Program-made: the position numbers and the translations under genes
Shown here: positions 16,164 to 27,669 of the stretch, piece by piece
Layout: each line of letters begins with the position of its first letter
Position numbering within the stretch: position 1 is the first letter of the stretch
Assembly: GCF_003343245.1 (NCBI RefSeq)
Contig: NZ_CP024901.1
Coordinates: 2,976,001-3,040,000, forward strand
Source: Photorhabdus laumondii subsp. laumondii
GTDB taxonomy: Bacteria > Pseudomonadota > Gammaproteobacteria > Enterobacterales > Enterobacteriaceae
DNA length: 64,000 nucleotides
Direction: 5' to 3'
Notes under the pieces: model-generated
Seen by the model: the letters and a program-made list of their open reading frames with translations, nothing else
The model's database searches: none
What the model was told of the DNA's origin: nothing

Positions 16164-16970
16164 ATGAAATTTATCTCTTTTAATATTAATGGATTACGTG
16201 CCCGCCCCCATCAGTTAGCTGCGATCATCGAGCAACATCAACCCGATGTTATCGGTCTACAGGAAACAAAAGTTCATGATGAAGCGTTTCCTCTAGAAGA
16301 GGTTGGGAAGCTTGGCTATCATGTATTTTATTACGGCCAGAAAGCCCATTACGGCGTTGCACTGTTAACGCGCCAGGTGCCTCTTGCGGTGTATCGTGGT
16401 TTTCCAGGGGATGATGAAGAGGCTCAACGCCGGGTTATCATGGCAGAAGTGGAAACCCCACACGGATTATTGACCGTTATTAATGGCTATTTCCCACAGG
16501 GAGAAAACCGTGAACATCCAGTGAAATTTCCGGCAAAAGAGAAATTTTATCAGGATCTGCAAAACTACCTGGAGCAAAACTTAACCCCTCAATCACACGT
16601 GATTATCATGGGTGATATGAATATTAGTCCGACCGATCTGGATATCGGCATTGGTGAGAACAACCAAAAACGCTGGTTAAAAACAGGTAAATGTTCTTTT
16701 CTGCCAGAAGAGAGAGATTGGATGGATCGCCTGAAAAACTGGGGTCTGGTTGATACATTCCGCCATCTCAATCCTGAATGTAACGACCAATTTTCCTGGT
16801 TTGATTATCGTTCCAAAGGGTTTGATGATAATCGAGGGCTACGTATTGATTTACTGCTTGCAAGTAAGCCTTTGATGGATCGCTGTATCGCAACAGGTAT
16901 TGACTATAAAATCCGTGAGATGGAAAAACCGTCAGATCATGCCCCAGTTTGGGCAGAATTTGAAATTTGA
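16164..16970 (+). CDS. xthA: Exodeoxyribonuclease III
   Basis: A 268-aa protein of the exonuclease/endonuclease/phosphatase superfamily. It incises DNA at abasic sites and degrades the 3' end of duplex DNA during base excision repair. Catalytic residues are visible: N7 in FNINGLR, E34 in [12 protein letters not shown]151 and N153 in [13 protein letters not shown]229 in [10 protein letters not shown], and D258-H259 in [13 protein letters not shown]. Length equals the E. coli enzyme. It converges with topB, with a terminator hairpin overlapping the topB end. Confidence 0.97.
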   Translation: MKFISFNINGLRARPHQLAAIIEQHQPDVIGLQETKVHDEAFPLEEVGKLGYHVFYYGQKAHYGVALLTRQVPLAVYRGFPGDDEEAQRRVIMAEVETPHGLLTVINGYFPQGENREHPVKFPAKEKFYQDLQNYLEQNLTPQSHVIIMGDMNISPTDLDIGIGENNQKRWLKTGKCSFLPEERDWMDRLKNWGLVDTFRHLNPECNDQFSWFDYRSKGFDDNRGLRIDLLLASKPLMDRCIATGIDYKIREMEKPSDHAPVWAEFEI

Positions 16971-17019
16971 TATTCCGTTAACACCGAATATCAATCGTTT
17001 TTAAAATAATGTAATAATT

Positions 17020-17045
17020 GCTGCGCGCTATGGCGCAGCTCTTTT
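17020..17045 (+). terminator. Terminator hairpin of xthA overlapping the 3' end of topB
   Basis: GCTGCGC-GCTATG-GCGCAGC followed by TCTTTT. The right arm encodes the last codons of topB on the other strand. A weaker dyad, TGATATTC...GAATATCA with TTTTT, lies at 16967-17002. Confidence 0.65.
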
Positions 17046-18956
17046 GGTATTTTTCGGTGCTTTTATTTTCTTCCCTTTTTTATCTTTCACTGGGAGGGGG
17101 GGTAAATCACGAAAAGCGGTTAAATTACGGTTCTGTTTGGCCTGCCAAATTAATTGCTGCAATGTCTCCTCAAGTGGCCCCATGAAATCTTGATAGCGGA
17201 ACTGTTTTTCACTGATTTGCGTTAACCGCGACTCCCAATGGGCGGTCATATCCGGTAAAGCGGCCATATCAGGCAATACATGGATCAACGCCCTACCCGC
17301 AGGTGTGGCATGAATATGACGCCCTTTTTTATAAAGAAACTCCCGTTTAAACAATAGTTCGATAATGCCAGCCCGCGTGGCTTCCGTTCCCAACCCATCT
17401 GTTGCACGAAGGACTTTTTTCAGCTCTTTATCCTGTACAAAACGGGCAATTCCGGTCATAGCAGAAAGGATAGTCGCATCAGTAAATGGCTTTGGCGGTT
17501 GGGTTTGGCGCTCGACTACCTCTCCTCTTTCACACAATAATTCATCACCTTTAGCAACAACGGGTAATGGCGTTCCGTCATTCTCTTCATCACGCTCTTT
17601 ATTACCAAGTAACGTTCTCCAACCTGCCTCAGCAAGAAAACGGGCTTTAGCAATAAATTTTCCACCCGCAATTTCCAATTCAATAACACATTTACGGAAT
17701 ATGGCATCCGGGAAAAATTGCATCAAATATTGTCGGGCAATCAAACCATAAATATTAGCCTCGCTATCCGTCAGATTTATATGGCTACTTCGAGCTGTAG
17801 GGATAATTGCATGGTGAGCATCAACCTTTTTATCGTCCCAACAACGATTCTTTCTATCTATTTCCAGTAACTCTTGTGGCAACAGCTTTGTTGCATGAAT
17901 AGATATCGCATTAAGCACGGCATGACGACCGGCAAAGTGTTCATCGGGCAAATAACGGCAATCAGAACGGGGATAAGTAATTAACTTATGGGTTTCATAC
18001 AATCGCTGACAAATATCCAACACTTGCTGCGCATTTAAGCCAAAACGTTTAGCGGCTTCAATTTGCAAAGAAGATAATGAAAATGGCAAAGGAGCGACTT
18101 CAGATTCCCGTTTATCCTGATAAGAGATCACATAGGCTGGTTGACCGGTTATTCTGGTAACAATATGGTCAGCCAGAGGCCGGTGTATCAATCGCCCTTC
18201 TTCATCCAAAAAATCGATACAAGATTCACTTGGTTGCCAGATAGCGATAAAACGTTCATCTTTCGGCGTAACAATATGCGCTTTCACCTCAAAAAAATCT
18301 TTGGGTACGAAATGCTCAATCTCTTCATCCCGGCGAACAACTAAACCCAAAATAGGGGTCTGAACCCGCCCGACAGATAGTACCCCCTGATACCCCGCAT
18401 TACGGCCAAGCAAGGTATAAGCACGGGTCATATTAATGCCATAAAGCCAATCAGCCCTAGCTCTGGCGAGAGCTGAAACACATAGCGGAATAAAATCCCG
18501 ATTATCTCTTAACCGATCAACCGCTCTGGTTACCGCTTGTGGATTTAGATCACTTATCAAACAGCGGCGAACATTTTTTCGCCTCACTGCATCCAGTTTC
18601 AAAAAATCCAGCACCTCATCCACCAACAGTTGCCCTTCCCGATCTGGGTCACCGGCATGCACTATTTCATCGGCTTTTTCCAACAACGTCTGGATAATAT
18701 TGAGCTGTTTCTCAACAGAAGGTCGCGGTTTTAACTGCCATTTTTCAGGAATGATGGGAAGATCAACTAATGACCAACGAGCAAAGCGATTGTCATAGGC
18801 ATCAGGTTCCGCCTGTTCCAGCAAGTGCCCAATACACCAAGTAACAAACTGGTTATCGCCACAAGCGATAAAGCCATCACCACGGCGATGCGGTTTTGGT
18901 AAAACATCGGCAATCGCCCTGGCTAGACTTGGTTTTTCTGCAATAAAAAGCCGCAT
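17028..18956 (-). CDS. topB: DNA topoisomerase III
   Basis: A 642-aa type IA topoisomerase that decatenates replication intermediates. The Toprim domain is at the N-terminus ([20 protein letters not shown]; the acidic triad in [15 protein letters not shown]). The catalytic tyrosine is in [13 protein letters not shown] near residue 328, followed by [10 protein letters not shown]. The basic tail ([19 protein letters not shown]) is typical of TopB. Last gene of the ydjA-selD-topB unit, starting 5 nt after selD, as in E. coli. Its end is used by the xthA terminator. Confidence 0.97.
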   Translation of the reverse strand: MRLFIAEKPSLARAIADVLPKPHRRGDGFIACGDNQFVTWCIGHLLEQAEPDAYDNRFARWSLVDLPIIPEKWQLKPRPSVEKQLNIIQTLLEKADEIVHAGDPDREGQLLVDEVLDFLKLDAVRRKNVRRCLISDLNPQAVTRAVDRLRDNRDFIPLCVSALARARADWLYGINMTRAYTLLGRNAGYQGVLSVGRVQTPILGLVVRRDEEIEHFVPKDFFEVKAHIVTPKDERFIAIWQPSESCIDFLDEEGRLIHRPLADHIVTRITGQPAYVISYQDKRESEVAPLPFSLSSLQIEAAKRFGLNAQQVLDICQRLYETHKLITYPRSDCRYLPDEHFAGRHAVLNAISIHATKLLPQELLEIDRKNRCWDDKKVDAHHAIIPTARSSHINLTDSEANIYGLIARQYLMQFFPDAIFRKCVIELEIAGGKFIAKARFLAEAGWRTLLGNKERDEENDGTPLPVVAKGDELLCERGEVVERQTQPPKPFTDATILSAMTGIARFVQDKELKKVLRATDGLGTEATRAGIIELLFKREFLYKKGRHIHATPAGRALIHVLPDMAALPDMTAHWESRLTQISEKQFRYQDFMGPLEETLQQLIWQAKQNRNLTAFRDLPPLPVKDKKGKKIKAPKNTKRAAP

Positions 18957-18961
18957 GGGTA

Positions 18962-20005
18962 TTATTCATTAACCTCAATGAGTACTCTGCCTGACTGTTG
19001 CTCAGACAATTCACCAATCGCGGTCAGTTCGATGCCATGACATCGTGCAATCGCTTTCACTTCGTCCATAGCTTCTGGTAGAACAGCCAACAGCAGGCCA
19101 CCGGAGGTTTGCGGATCACATAACAGTTTGCGCTGAAGTTCTGTCATTTCACCAATAAGATGACCGTAACTATCAAAGTTACGCCCGGTTCCCCCCGGAA
19201 CACAACCCTTTGCAATATAGGATTCCACTTCCGGCAATTTAGGCACTTTTGCAAAATGGAGTGTTGCCTGAACCCCCGATCCTGCACAAATTTCACTTAA
19301 ATGGCCTAAAAGACCAAACCCGGTTACATCGGTCATTGCTGTAATGCCAGCCACTTCCGCAAAATCCATTCCCAATTTATTTAAGCGACACATGGTTTCT
19401 ATCGCAATTCCCTGATGTTCAGGTAACAGCAAGCCTTTTTTCTCCGCGGTGGTCAATACACCAATTCCAAGCGGCTTGGTCAGAAATAGCTGGCTTCCTA
19501 CTTTCGCGGCACTGTTCTGTTTCACTCGGTCAATATTAACGATACCGGTTACAGCCAAACCAAAAATAGGTTCAGGCGCATCAATAGAGTGCCCTCCTGC
19601 CAGTACAATCCCAGCCTCTTTACACGCAGCCCGGCCACCTTCAATCACCTTACGGGCAATTTCCGGCGCTAATTTATCAATAGGCCATCCCAAGATAGCT
19701 ATCGCCATAATAGGCTTACCGCCCATCGCATAAATATCGCTGATAGCATTTGTGGCAGCAATGCGCCCAAAATCAAATGGATCATCGACAATCGGCATGA
19801 AGAAATCTGTCGTACTGATAATGCCGGTACCATTGCCAATATCATAAACCGCAGCATCATCACGGGTTTCATTACCAACCAGTAAGTGAGGATCAAGAAA
19901 TTTTTCCTGCTCACTATGCAGAATGGTTTCCAAAACTTTTGGTGAAATTTTACAACCGCATCCAGCACCGTGGCTGTATTGGGTAAGACGAACTTCTGTT
20001 GACAT
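18962..20005 (-). CDS. selD: Selenide, water dikinase (selenophosphate synthetase)
   Basis: A 347-aa enzyme making selenophosphate from selenide and ATP, the selenium donor for selenocysteine and selenouridine. The N-terminal loop has [13 protein letters not shown] with the essential Cys17 and Lys20; the cysteine form is used, there is no in-frame UGA. PurM-like ATP-binding features are [26 protein letters not shown] and [20 protein letters not shown]. It sits between ydjA (12 nt upstream) and topB (5 nt downstream). Confidence 0.97.
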   Translation of the reverse strand: MSTEVRLTQYSHGAGCGCKISPKVLETILHSEQEKFLDPHLLVGNETRDDAAVYDIGNGTGIISTTDFFMPIVDDPFDFGRIAATNAISDIYAMGGKPIMAIAILGWPIDKLAPEIARKVIEGGRAACKEAGIVLAGGHSIDAPEPIFGLAVTGIVNIDRVKQNSAAKVGSQLFLTKPLGIGVLTTAEKKGLLLPEHQGIAIETMCRLNKLGMDFAEVAGITAMTDVTGFGLLGHLSEICAGSGVQATLHFAKVPKLPEVESYIAKGCVPGGTGRNFDSYGHLIGEMTELQRKLLCDPQTSGGLLLAVLPEAMDEVKAIARCHGIELTAIGELSEQQSGRVLIEVNE

Positions 20006-20017
20006 AACAGACCCCGG

Positions 20018-20569
20018 TTACAAGTAGCTGACAAAATTGGTCATATCAGGCGCAGTCACCTTATTGGGTGCTTTTAGTGCAGGCGTTCCAAGGTAGAGAA
20101 AACCCACTATTTTGTCATGTTCATGACAACCCAAACCGGTACGCACGGTATTATCATCAGTCCATGAACCCGTACGCCAGATACCACCAAACCCTTGAGC
20201 CACAGCCGCCATTTGCATCGCATGCACCGCACAACTGGCTGAAACCACCTGCTCCCATTCAGGTATTTTGGAATTCTCCACCACTTTTGCAATAACAGCG
20301 ATGATTAATGGTGCACGATAAGGCGCACTTTTCGCTTTTTCTTCCGCCTCAGCGCCAAGCTGACTATCAATGGCGGCTTGATGGAGTAATCGACTGAATC
20401 GCTCAATACCGTCATCCTGCATGACAATAAAGTGCCACGGACGTAATGCACCATGATCAGGTGCTCTCATTCCCGCCGCCAGAATATGCTGTAATGCTTC
20501 ACCTTGAGGTGCCGGGGTGGTTAAACGTGATACTGAACGTCTGTTCAACAAAAGTTCTAATGCATTCAT
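20018..20569 (-). CDS. ydjA: Nitroreductase-family protein YdjA
   Basis: A 183-aa flavin-dependent nitroreductase-fold protein. Features: the FMN-contacting N-terminal RRSVSRL, the APDHGALRPWHFIVM segment, and AVAQGFGGIWRTGSW near residue 125. Its length and sequence equal E. coli YdjA, one of the smallest members, whose physiological substrate is not known. AGGAGA precedes the ATG. It heads the ydjA-selD-topB operon and is divergent from sppA. Confidence 0.94.
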   Translation of the reverse strand: MNALELLLNRRSVSRLTTPAPQGEALQHILAAGMRAPDHGALRPWHFIVMQDDGIERFSRLLHQAAIDSQLGAEAEEKAKSAPYRAPLIIAVIAKVVENSKIPEWEQVVSASCAVHAMQMAAVAQGFGGIWRTGSWTDDNTVRTGLGCHEHDKIVGFLYLGTPALKAPNKVTAPDMTNFVSYL

Positions 20570-20739
20570 CTTTTCTCTCCTAAGTAATGTATTTTGTTAT
20601 AAGCTAACATTTTCTGTTTATTTGTTAACAAATAAAAGCCCTAAAGCTGTCTTTTCAGGCAATATGCCACTATTTGAAGCTGACATTTACATGTCTGATC
20701 ATTAGGATAGCTTCACTTGATCCTATTTTTGGAGATGAT

Positions 20740-22605
20740 ATGCGTATTTTATGGAAGTTGATCGCAAGATTATTTAAATGGAGTTGGCGACTATTAAATT
20801 TTATTCGGGAAGTCATTTCAAACCTGATTTTTATCATGCTGATTCTGGTGGTGGTTGGCAGTTTTCTACTTTACCAACAGACAAACAAAACGGCAGATAG
20901 TTATCAAGGAGCATTATATGTCAATCTCACCGGTGTTATTGTGGATCAGGTCTCCAACCGTACCCCATTGACTCAATTAGGCCGTGAGTTGTTTGGTACA
21001 TCCAGCAATAAATTCCAGGAAAACTCCCTGTTTGATATTGTTGATAGCATTCGCCAAGCAAAAACCGATAACAAAATCACGGGACTGGTGCTGAAACTTG
21101 ATGATTTCATCGGTGCCGACCAGCCATCTATGCAGTATATCGGTAAGGCGATTAATGAGTATAAAACTTCCGGTAAACCGGTTTATGCTATCAGTGATAG
21201 TTATAATCAGTCACAATATTATCTGGCGACTTTTGCCGATAAAATCTATCTATCACCACAAGGAACGGTTGGTCTTTATGGCTATTCAACCAATAGCCTG
21301 TATTACAAATCCCTGCTGGATTCGCTGAAAGTCACCGCGCATATTTTCCGCGTCGGCACGTATAAATCGGCCGTTGAACCGGTTATGCGTGATGATATGT
21401 CTCCCGCTGCCCGCGAAGCTGATAGCCGTTGGATCAACGGCCTGTGGCACAACTACCTCAATACTGTCGCTACCAACCGCAAACTCACTGTTGATCAGGT
21501 ATTCCCAGGCGCTAATGAGATGATTGCCAGCTTACGTGCTGTTGGCGGAGATAATGCGCAATATGCGCTTAAACACAAGCTGGTCGATTACGTTGCGCCA
21601 CGCAATGTCATTGAAAGTGACATGACAAAAGCCTTTGGTTGGGACGAAAAAAACCGCCACTTCAATGCTATCAGCATTTATGATTATGCACCGCAATTGG
21701 TAGAAGGCAGGTTATCATCTAAAGGCAATATCGCCGTTATTGTCGCGCAAGGGGCAATCGTCGATGGGCAGCAGACCCAAGGCATGGTTGGCGGTGACAC
21801 AACCGCCGCTCAAATCCGTCAAGCTCGTTTGGATGATAATATCAAAGCTGTTATTCTGCGAGTAAACAGCCCTGGCGGCAGCGTGAGCGCTTCAGATGTT
21901 ATTCGCACCGAACTGGCTGCGCTACGTGCAACGAATAAACCTGTGGTGGTTTCTATGGGGGGAATGGCGGCATCCGGTGGCTATTGGATCGCGACCCCGG
22001 CTAATTACATCATCGCAAACCAAAGTACGTTGACGGGTTCGATCGGTATCTTCGGTGTCATCACCACTTATGAAAACAGTCTGGAACATATTGGTATCCA
22101 CACTGATGGCGTTTCTACCACACCACTCGCGGGTATTTCTGTTACTAAAGGGCTCAGCAAAGAGTTCTCAGCACTGATGCAGCTTAATATTGAGAACGGC
22201 TATAACAACTTTATTGGCCTTGTTGCTACTTCGCGCCATAAAACACGCGAAGAAGTCGATAATATTGCTCAGGGGCATGTGTGGATTGGTCATGATGCGA
22301 AAACCAATGGATTGGTCGACCAATTAGGGGATTTCGATGATGCGGTCACCAAAGCGGCTGAATTAGCAAAATTGGATAACCCTGAGCTTGACTGGATGCA
22401 ACCAGAAATGTCATTCAGTGAGTTGCTGATGAGCCAGTTGACAACAACCGCACAAGCTATCGTGCCGGAAGCGGTTCAAGCCTGGCTACCCGCGCCATTG
22501 GTGCAGGTAGCTCAGGAAGTGAAACAACAGAGTGAGTTCTATCGCCATCTGAATGATCCACAAAATCGTTATGCATTCTGTTTAAATTGCGGAGATATTC
22601 GCTAA
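20740..22605 (+). CDS. sppA: Signal peptide peptidase SppA (protease IV)
   Basis: A 621-aa inner-membrane serine protease that degrades cleaved signal peptides. The start at 20740 (GGAG upstream) gives MRILWKLIARLFKWSWRLLN, colinear with the E. coli N-terminus; an earlier ATG adds 22 unrelated residues. One transmembrane helix follows (residues 28-46). Two ClpP-like repeats are present: the catalytic Lys is in FRVGTYKSAVEP (N-terminal repeat) and the catalytic Ser in GGMAASGGYWIATPA (C-terminal repeat). Confidence 0.96.
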   Translation: MRILWKLIARLFKWSWRLLNFIREVISNLIFIMLILVVVGSFLLYQQTNKTADSYQGALYVNLTGVIVDQVSNRTPLTQLGRELFGTSSNKFQENSLFDIVDSIRQAKTDNKITGLVLKLDDFIGADQPSMQYIGKAINEYKTSGKPVYAISDSYNQSQYYLATFADKIYLSPQGTVGLYGYSTNSLYYKSLLDSLKVTAHIFRVGTYKSAVEPVMRDDMSPAAREADSRWINGLWHNYLNTVATNRKLTVDQVFPGANEMIASLRAVGGDNAQYALKHKLVDYVAPRNVIESDMTKAFGWDEKNRHFNAISIYDYAPQLVEGRLSSKGNIAVIVAQGAIVDGQQTQGMVGGDTTAAQIRQARLDDNIKAVILRVNSPGGSVSASDVIRTELAALRATNKPVVVSMGGMAASGGYWIATPANYIIANQSTLTGSIGIFGVITTYENSLEHIGIHTDGVSTTPLAGISVTKGLSKEFSALMQLNIENGYNNFIGLVATSRHKTREEVDNIAQGHVWIGHDAKTNGLVDQLGDFDDAVTKAAELAKLDNPELDWMQPEMSFSELLMSQLTTTAQAIVPEAVQAWLPAPLVQVAQEVKQQSEFYRHLNDPQNRYAFCLNCGDIR

Positions 22606-22651
22606 GCAACCTATCACAGTGCATGATTCTAGTTAATAGCTCGATTAATTT

Positions 22652-22680
22652 AGCCTGACAAACCCTGTCAGGCTTTTTTT
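22652..22680 (+). terminator. Rho-independent terminator of sppA
   Basis: AGCCTGACA-AACCC-TGTCAGGCT followed by TTTTTTT. Nine-bp perfect stem, 45 bp after the sppA stop. Confidence 0.92.
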
Positions 22681-22695
22681 ATTTTGTAATACTCC

Positions 22696-22822
22696 TATAC
22701 CCTATGGATTTCAAGAGGGATCGCGACGGCAAGGGAGCGAATCCCCGGGAGCATAGCGAACGATGTGACTGGGGTGAGTGAGTGCAGCCAACAAAGAGAC
22801 AACTTGAAAGATAACGGGTATA
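22696..22822 (+). repeat. ERIC element, full length
   Basis: A 127-bp ERIC in the orientation opposite to the one at 4951, between the sppA terminator and ansA. It ends 33 bp before the ansA start codon, so it must lie in the ansA promoter or leader region. Confidence 0.93.
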
Positions 22823-22854
22823 TAATCCAGCTGATCTTTTTATGAGGTACAGTC

Positions 22855-23874
22855 ATGCAGAAGAAATCTATTTATGTCGTCTATACTGGCGGAACCATTG
22901 GGATGCAACACTCATCTCAGGGATACATCCCCGTTTCCGGGCACTTACAGCACCAATTAACAAAGATGCCCGAATTCCATCGACCGGAAATGCCCACATT
23001 CACTATCCGTGAACATCAACCATTGATCGATTCTTCTGATATGACCCCAGAAGACTGGCAATTTATCGCTGATGATATCCGAGAAAATTATCATGATTAT
23101 GATGGGTTCGTGATCCTGCATGGTACGGATACCATGGCATTTACGGCTTCTGCCCTCTCCTTTATGTTCGAGAATCTGGGTAAGCCAGTCATTGTCACCG
23201 GGTCACAAATCCCGCTGGAAGCACTGCGCTCTGATGGGCAGACAAACTTGTTGAATGCGCTTTATCTTGCCGCTAATTACCCTGTTAACGAGGTCAGTCT
23301 GTTTTTCAATAATAAATTGTTTCGGGGGAACCGGACCGTCAAAGCACATGCCGACGGCTTCGATGCTTTTGCCTCACCAAACTGTTCTCCATTAATGGAA
23401 GCTGGTATTAACATCAAAACCTTCAATGCATGTTCTGCCCCTGCCAATCACAGTGAATTTATTACTCATCAAATCACCCCTCAGCCCATTGGCGTAATCA
23501 CCATTTACCCCGGCCTTTCCAGTCAGATTGTGAATAATATTTTGATGCAACCGGTTAAGGCGCTTATCCTACGCTCATATGGCGTCGGAAACGCACCTCA
23601 ACACCCTGAATTATTAAAAGAGCTAAAACAGGCCACAGAGAGAGGGATCGTGGTGGTTAATTTGACTCAATGCATTTCTGGCCGAGTAAATATGGAAGGG
23701 TATGCAACAGGCCATGCTCTGGCTGAAGCGGGGGTGATAAGCGGCTACGATATGACTTTTGAAGCAACTTTAACCAAGTTGCACTATTTACTTAGCCAAC
23801 CTTATAGCAATGAAAAAATTCGTTATTTAATGCAACAAAATTTACGTGGTGAATTAAGTTATATTGATAAATAA
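22855..23874 (+). CDS. ansA: Cytoplasmic L-asparaginase I
   Basis: A 339-aa enzyme hydrolysing asparagine to aspartate and ammonia. The two catalytic threonine motifs are clear: YTGGTIGM (Thr14) and ILHGTDTMAFTASAL. There is no signal peptide, which separates it from the periplasmic type II enzyme. Length fits E. coli AnsA (338). pncA follows after 12 nt, an operon conserved in enterics. The ERIC immediately upstream is unusual for the promoter context. Confidence 0.96.
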   Translation: MQKKSIYVVYTGGTIGMQHSSQGYIPVSGHLQHQLTKMPEFHRPEMPTFTIREHQPLIDSSDMTPEDWQFIADDIRENYHDYDGFVILHGTDTMAFTASALSFMFENLGKPVIVTGSQIPLEALRSDGQTNLLNALYLAANYPVNEVSLFFNNKLFRGNRTVKAHADGFDAFASPNCSPLMEAGINIKTFNACSAPANHSEFITHQITPQPIGVITIYPGLSSQIVNNILMQPVKALILRSYGVGNAPQHPELLKELKQATERGIVVVNLTQCISGRVNMEGYATGHALAEAGVISGYDMTFEATLTKLHYLLSQPYSNEKIRYLMQQNLRGELSYIDK

Positions 23875-23886
23875 TCAAGGAAAGAG

Positions 23887-24525
23887 ATGAAAACAGCCCT
23901 ATTACTTATTGATCTACAGAACGACTTCTGTACCGGCGGCGCTTTAGCCGTAGAAGAGAGTGAACAAGTCATTGTTGCGGCAAATCAGGCAATGGCTATT
24001 TGTCTGAAACACAATATCAGCACTATTGCCAGCCAAGACTGGCATCCTGCTGAACATATGAGCTTTGCCGTAAATTCCGGCCAGAAGATCGGTGATATCG
24101 GTCTATTAAACGGTATTCCACAAGTCTGGTGGCCGGTACACTGCGTTCAACGTCAGCATGGCGCAGATTTCCATCCACAGCTAAACAAGCAGGCAATTGT
24201 TGAAATTTTCCACAAAGGCGAAAATCCACAGATCGATAGTTACAGTGCTTTCTTTGACAACGGCCATCAGAATAAAACCCGGCTTGATGGCTGGTTGCAA
24301 ACCCAGCAAATTGAACGTCTGTTTATTATTGGTATCGCCACTGACTATTGTGTGAAATTTACCGCGCTGGATGCGCTGGCATTAGGTTATGAAACCTGGG
24401 TCATTACGGATGGCTGTCGAGGGGTTAACCTGAGTCCAAATGATAGCCAATCAGCCTTAAAAGAGCTAAAAGAGCAAGGCGCTATATTGATAGAACTTGC
24501 TCAACTAGAAGATGCTCTTCTCTGA
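23887..24525 (+). CDS. pncA: Nicotinamidase (bifunctional nicotinamidase/pyrazinamidase)
   Basis: A 212-aa cysteine hydrolase of the isochorismatase fold that deamidates nicotinamide to nicotinate for NAD salvage. The catalytic triad is visible: Asp10 in LLIDLQNDFCTGGAL, Lys in IFHKGENP, and Cys in GIATDYCVKFTALDAL. Metal ligands are in SQDWHPAEHMSFA. AAGGAA precedes the ATG. Second gene of ansA-pncA. Confidence 0.96.
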   Translation: MKTALLLIDLQNDFCTGGALAVEESEQVIVAANQAMAICLKHNISTIASQDWHPAEHMSFAVNSGQKIGDIGLLNGIPQVWWPVHCVQRQHGADFHPQLNKQAIVEIFHKGENPQIDSYSAFFDNGHQNKTRLDGWLQTQQIERLFIIGIATDYCVKFTALDALALGYETWVITDGCRGVNLSPNDSQSALKELKEQGAILIELAQLEDALL

Positions 24526-24541
24526 TATCAATCCAAGGCGA

Positions 24542-24569
24542 GGCTGAGTTTTACACACTCAGCCTTTTC
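24542..24569 (+). terminator. Rho-independent terminator after pncA
   Basis: GGCTGAGT-TTTACAC-ACTCAGCC followed by TTTTC. Between convergent pncA and yeaC; the A-poor left flank makes it mainly a plus-strand terminator. Confidence 0.88.
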
Positions 24570-24588
24570 ATACCTAATTTGCCAAAGA

Positions 24589-24858
24589 TTATGGCTTGAA
24601 TGTTGCCACCATTTTAGACCGAAAGATCGCTTTCAGTTCTTGTTTACTCTTCATCACCAACTGACCATCAGTACCAATCGTCATATGTTGCGGATCATGG
24701 TTATGCCTTGATTGCCATAGCATAATCATTTGTAAACTATTCTCTTTCTGCTCGACCGTTAGAGGCACACCATCCTGCCATTTACCCAGTTCTACTGCCT
24801 GAACCAAGCGTTGATATATTTCTGGTGTCATTACAGATAACAGATCATCCAGTTCCAT
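24589..24858 (-). CDS. yeaC: DUF1315 family protein YeaC
   Basis: An 89-aa conserved small protein of unknown function. Family motifs: MTPEIYQRLVQAVELGKWQDG, LTVEQKENSLQMIMLWQSRH and HMTIGTDGQLVMKSKQEL. No membrane segment or signal peptide. Downstream of msrB on the same strand as in E. coli. Confidence 0.92.
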   Translation of the reverse strand: MELDDLLSVMTPEIYQRLVQAVELGKWQDGVPLTVEQKENSLQMIMLWQSRHNHDPQHMTIGTDGQLVMKSKQELKAIFRSKMVATFKP

Positions 24859-24940
24859 TGATATTTCCTCATTATTTTTCAGAATTAGCTGAAACGATTT
24901 TTCGCATAAACTAAGATTATGGCCGCAATACTAAAAACGG

Positions 24941-25351
24941 TTAACCTACTGTTTTTTCGCCTGTATTTTCATCAGTAAAGCTTAATGCAGCCGAGTTGAT
25001 ACAAAAACGCTCTCCTGTCGGCTGCGGCCCATCAGGGAACACATGCCCCAAATGAGCGTTACAATGACCGCAACGCACCTCAATACGATGCATATTGTGA
25101 CTATCATCATCAAGATACTGCACTGCATCATGAGTGGCAGGCTGGTAAAAACTCGGCCAGCCGCAACCAGAATCAAATTTAGTGCCGGACATAAATAACG
25201 GTTGCTCGCAGCACAAACAATGATACACGCCACTTTTCTTATTATGTAGCAATTTCCCTGAGAATGGCGGCTCTGTCCCGGCATTTTGGGTTACATGACG
25301 CTGAATATCAGTAAGTTCTTTATAAAGGGAAACCTCAGGATGCTTAGCCAT
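24941..25351 (-). CDS. msrB: Peptide methionine-(R)-S-oxide reductase
   Basis: A 136-aa enzyme repairing oxidised methionine. Two zinc-binding CxxC pairs ([11 protein letters not shown] and [14 protein letters not shown]) and the catalytic cysteine in [11 protein letters not shown] are present. The start at 25351 ([13 protein letters not shown]) is preferred: AAGGTGG lies just upstream and the length equals E. coli MsrB; a frame extension to 25408 adds an unrelated N-terminus. Divergent from gapA, as in E. coli, but with an ERIC inserted between the two. Confidence 0.95.
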   Translation of the reverse strand: MAKHPEVSLYKELTDIQRHVTQNAGTEPPFSGKLLHNKKSGVYHCLCCEQPLFMSGTKFDSGCGWPSFYQPATHDAVQYLDDDSHNMHRIEVRCGHCNAHLGHVFPDGPQPTGERFCINSAALSFTDENTGEKTVG

Positions 25352-25461
25352 AACGACCACCTTAATAGTAAGACTCATGTGCTCAATAAAATTGATTAAT
25401 AATAACAAAAAATTAACATTGCATCAGTGAAATTTATTTTAAGCGGTTAACTGAATCTGTC

Positions 25462-25588
25462 TATACCCAATGGATTTCAAGAGGGATCGCGACGGTAAGG
25501 GAGCAAATCCCCGGGCGCATAGATAACAATGTGACCGGGGTGAGTGAGTGCAGCCAACAAAGAGGCAACTTGAAAGATAACGGGTATA
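25462..25588 (+). repeat. ERIC element, full length
   Basis: A 127-bp ERIC in the msrB-gapA divergent region. It starts 110 bp from the msrB start and ends 232 bp from the gapA start, so it separates the two promoters. Confidence 0.93.
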
Positions 25589-25661
25589 TCCTACTATATT
25601 GTGATGTGACTCGCATATCTAACCAATTAACTTTCAATATCTGTCTGCGCCTTGATAATGA

Positions 25662-26816
<1,155 letters not shown>

Positions 26817-26836
26817 CTGAGTCATTACTTTGTCTG

Positions 26837-26866
26837 AAAAGAGCTGCCTTCCCCCGGCAGCTCTTT
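26837..26866 (+). terminator. Rho-independent terminator of gapA
   Basis: AAAAGAGCTGCC-TTCCCCC-GGCAGCTCTTTT: a perfect 12-bp stem including A and T runs on both sides, so it can work in both directions (gapA and, from the other side, mipA). Confidence 0.92.
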
Positions 26867-26900
26867 TATACCCTACGGATTTCAAGATGCATAGGGTATA
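26867..26900 (+). repeat. Miniature ERIC derivative (34 bp)
   Basis: TATACCCTACGGATTTCAAG followed at once by ATGCATAGGGTATA: both outer ends of an ERIC with the whole middle deleted. It directly abuts the gapA terminator. Confidence 0.8.
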
Positions 26901-26916
26901 TTATCGCCGTGGGTAA

Positions 26917-27669
26917 TTAAAAACTATATGTAACACCTGTCCAAACAATACTTGAATATGACTTATTAACCATTGGACTATCTTTAATTTCACTCGGTAA
27001 ACGCTCAACACGCCCCATCATAAATACAGACCATTCTTGGTTAAATTTATAATTAGCAGATAATTCCAAATAAGGAGCCCAGCTATCATCTGGGGTATAT
27101 TTTTCTAGTCCGCTATGGCGTGATTCACTATCTTTAATGCCATATTCATAACGATTTTGTTTTTTACTATTCCAAACCACACCTAATCCTGGTTGTAATG
27201 ACCAATCATCACTTTTAAATTCATATAAATAAGCCAGGTCAATCGTTATGCCTTTACTTTTACCCAACGTATCCGCAGCAAAAGAGCTACGCAACGTTCC
27301 CCAATCTTCAATATGACGATAGCTAAAGCCGCCCATCATAGTATCATGGCGACGATCCAGCTTTTTCATCTGCTTATCTTCATTATCTTTTGGGCGGAAA
27401 TTTTGAGGATAGTAATAGACATCTAAAGATAGCTGATCTTTTGGTTGATTCCACAAATAATACCCGGCGGCTAAAGTATGAAAATAGAAATTGTCACTTT
27501 CATAATTAACCATTGGAACAAACAACACTTTATCTTTATTCTTTACCCCCTTATAAGGTGATGCCTCAGCCAAAACAGAGGCACCAATTGACCACTGTCC
27601 CGCATAAGCTAAAGATGAAGAAAGACAAAAAGCGGCGACTGTGGCTAAAATTTTAGCTTTGTTGATCAT
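26917..27669 (-). CDS. mipA: MipA/OmpV family outer-membrane protein
   Basis: A 250-aa beta-barrel protein. Signal peptide residues 1-23 (MINKAKILATVAAFCLSSSL-AYA), then GQWSIGASVLAEASPYKGV and a succession of amphipathic strands ending TGVTYSF with the terminal Phe that signals outer-membrane assembly. MipA in E. coli is a scaffold linking lytic transglycosylase MltA with PBP1B, and lies near gapA, as here; other family members are surface antigens. The MipA role itself is inferred from synteny. Confidence 0.88.
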   Translation of the reverse strand: MINKAKILATVAAFCLSSSLAYAGQWSIGASVLAEASPYKGVKNKDKVLFVPMVNYESDNFYFHTLAAGYYLWNQPKDQLSLDVYYYPQNFRPKDNEDKQMKKLDRRHDTMMGGFSYRHIEDWGTLRSSFAADTLGKSKGITIDLAYLYEFKSDDWSLQPGLGVVWNSKKQNRYEYGIKDSESRHSGLEKYTPDDSWAPYLELSANYKFNQEWSVFMMGRVERLPSEIKDSPMVNKSYSSIVWTGVTYSF

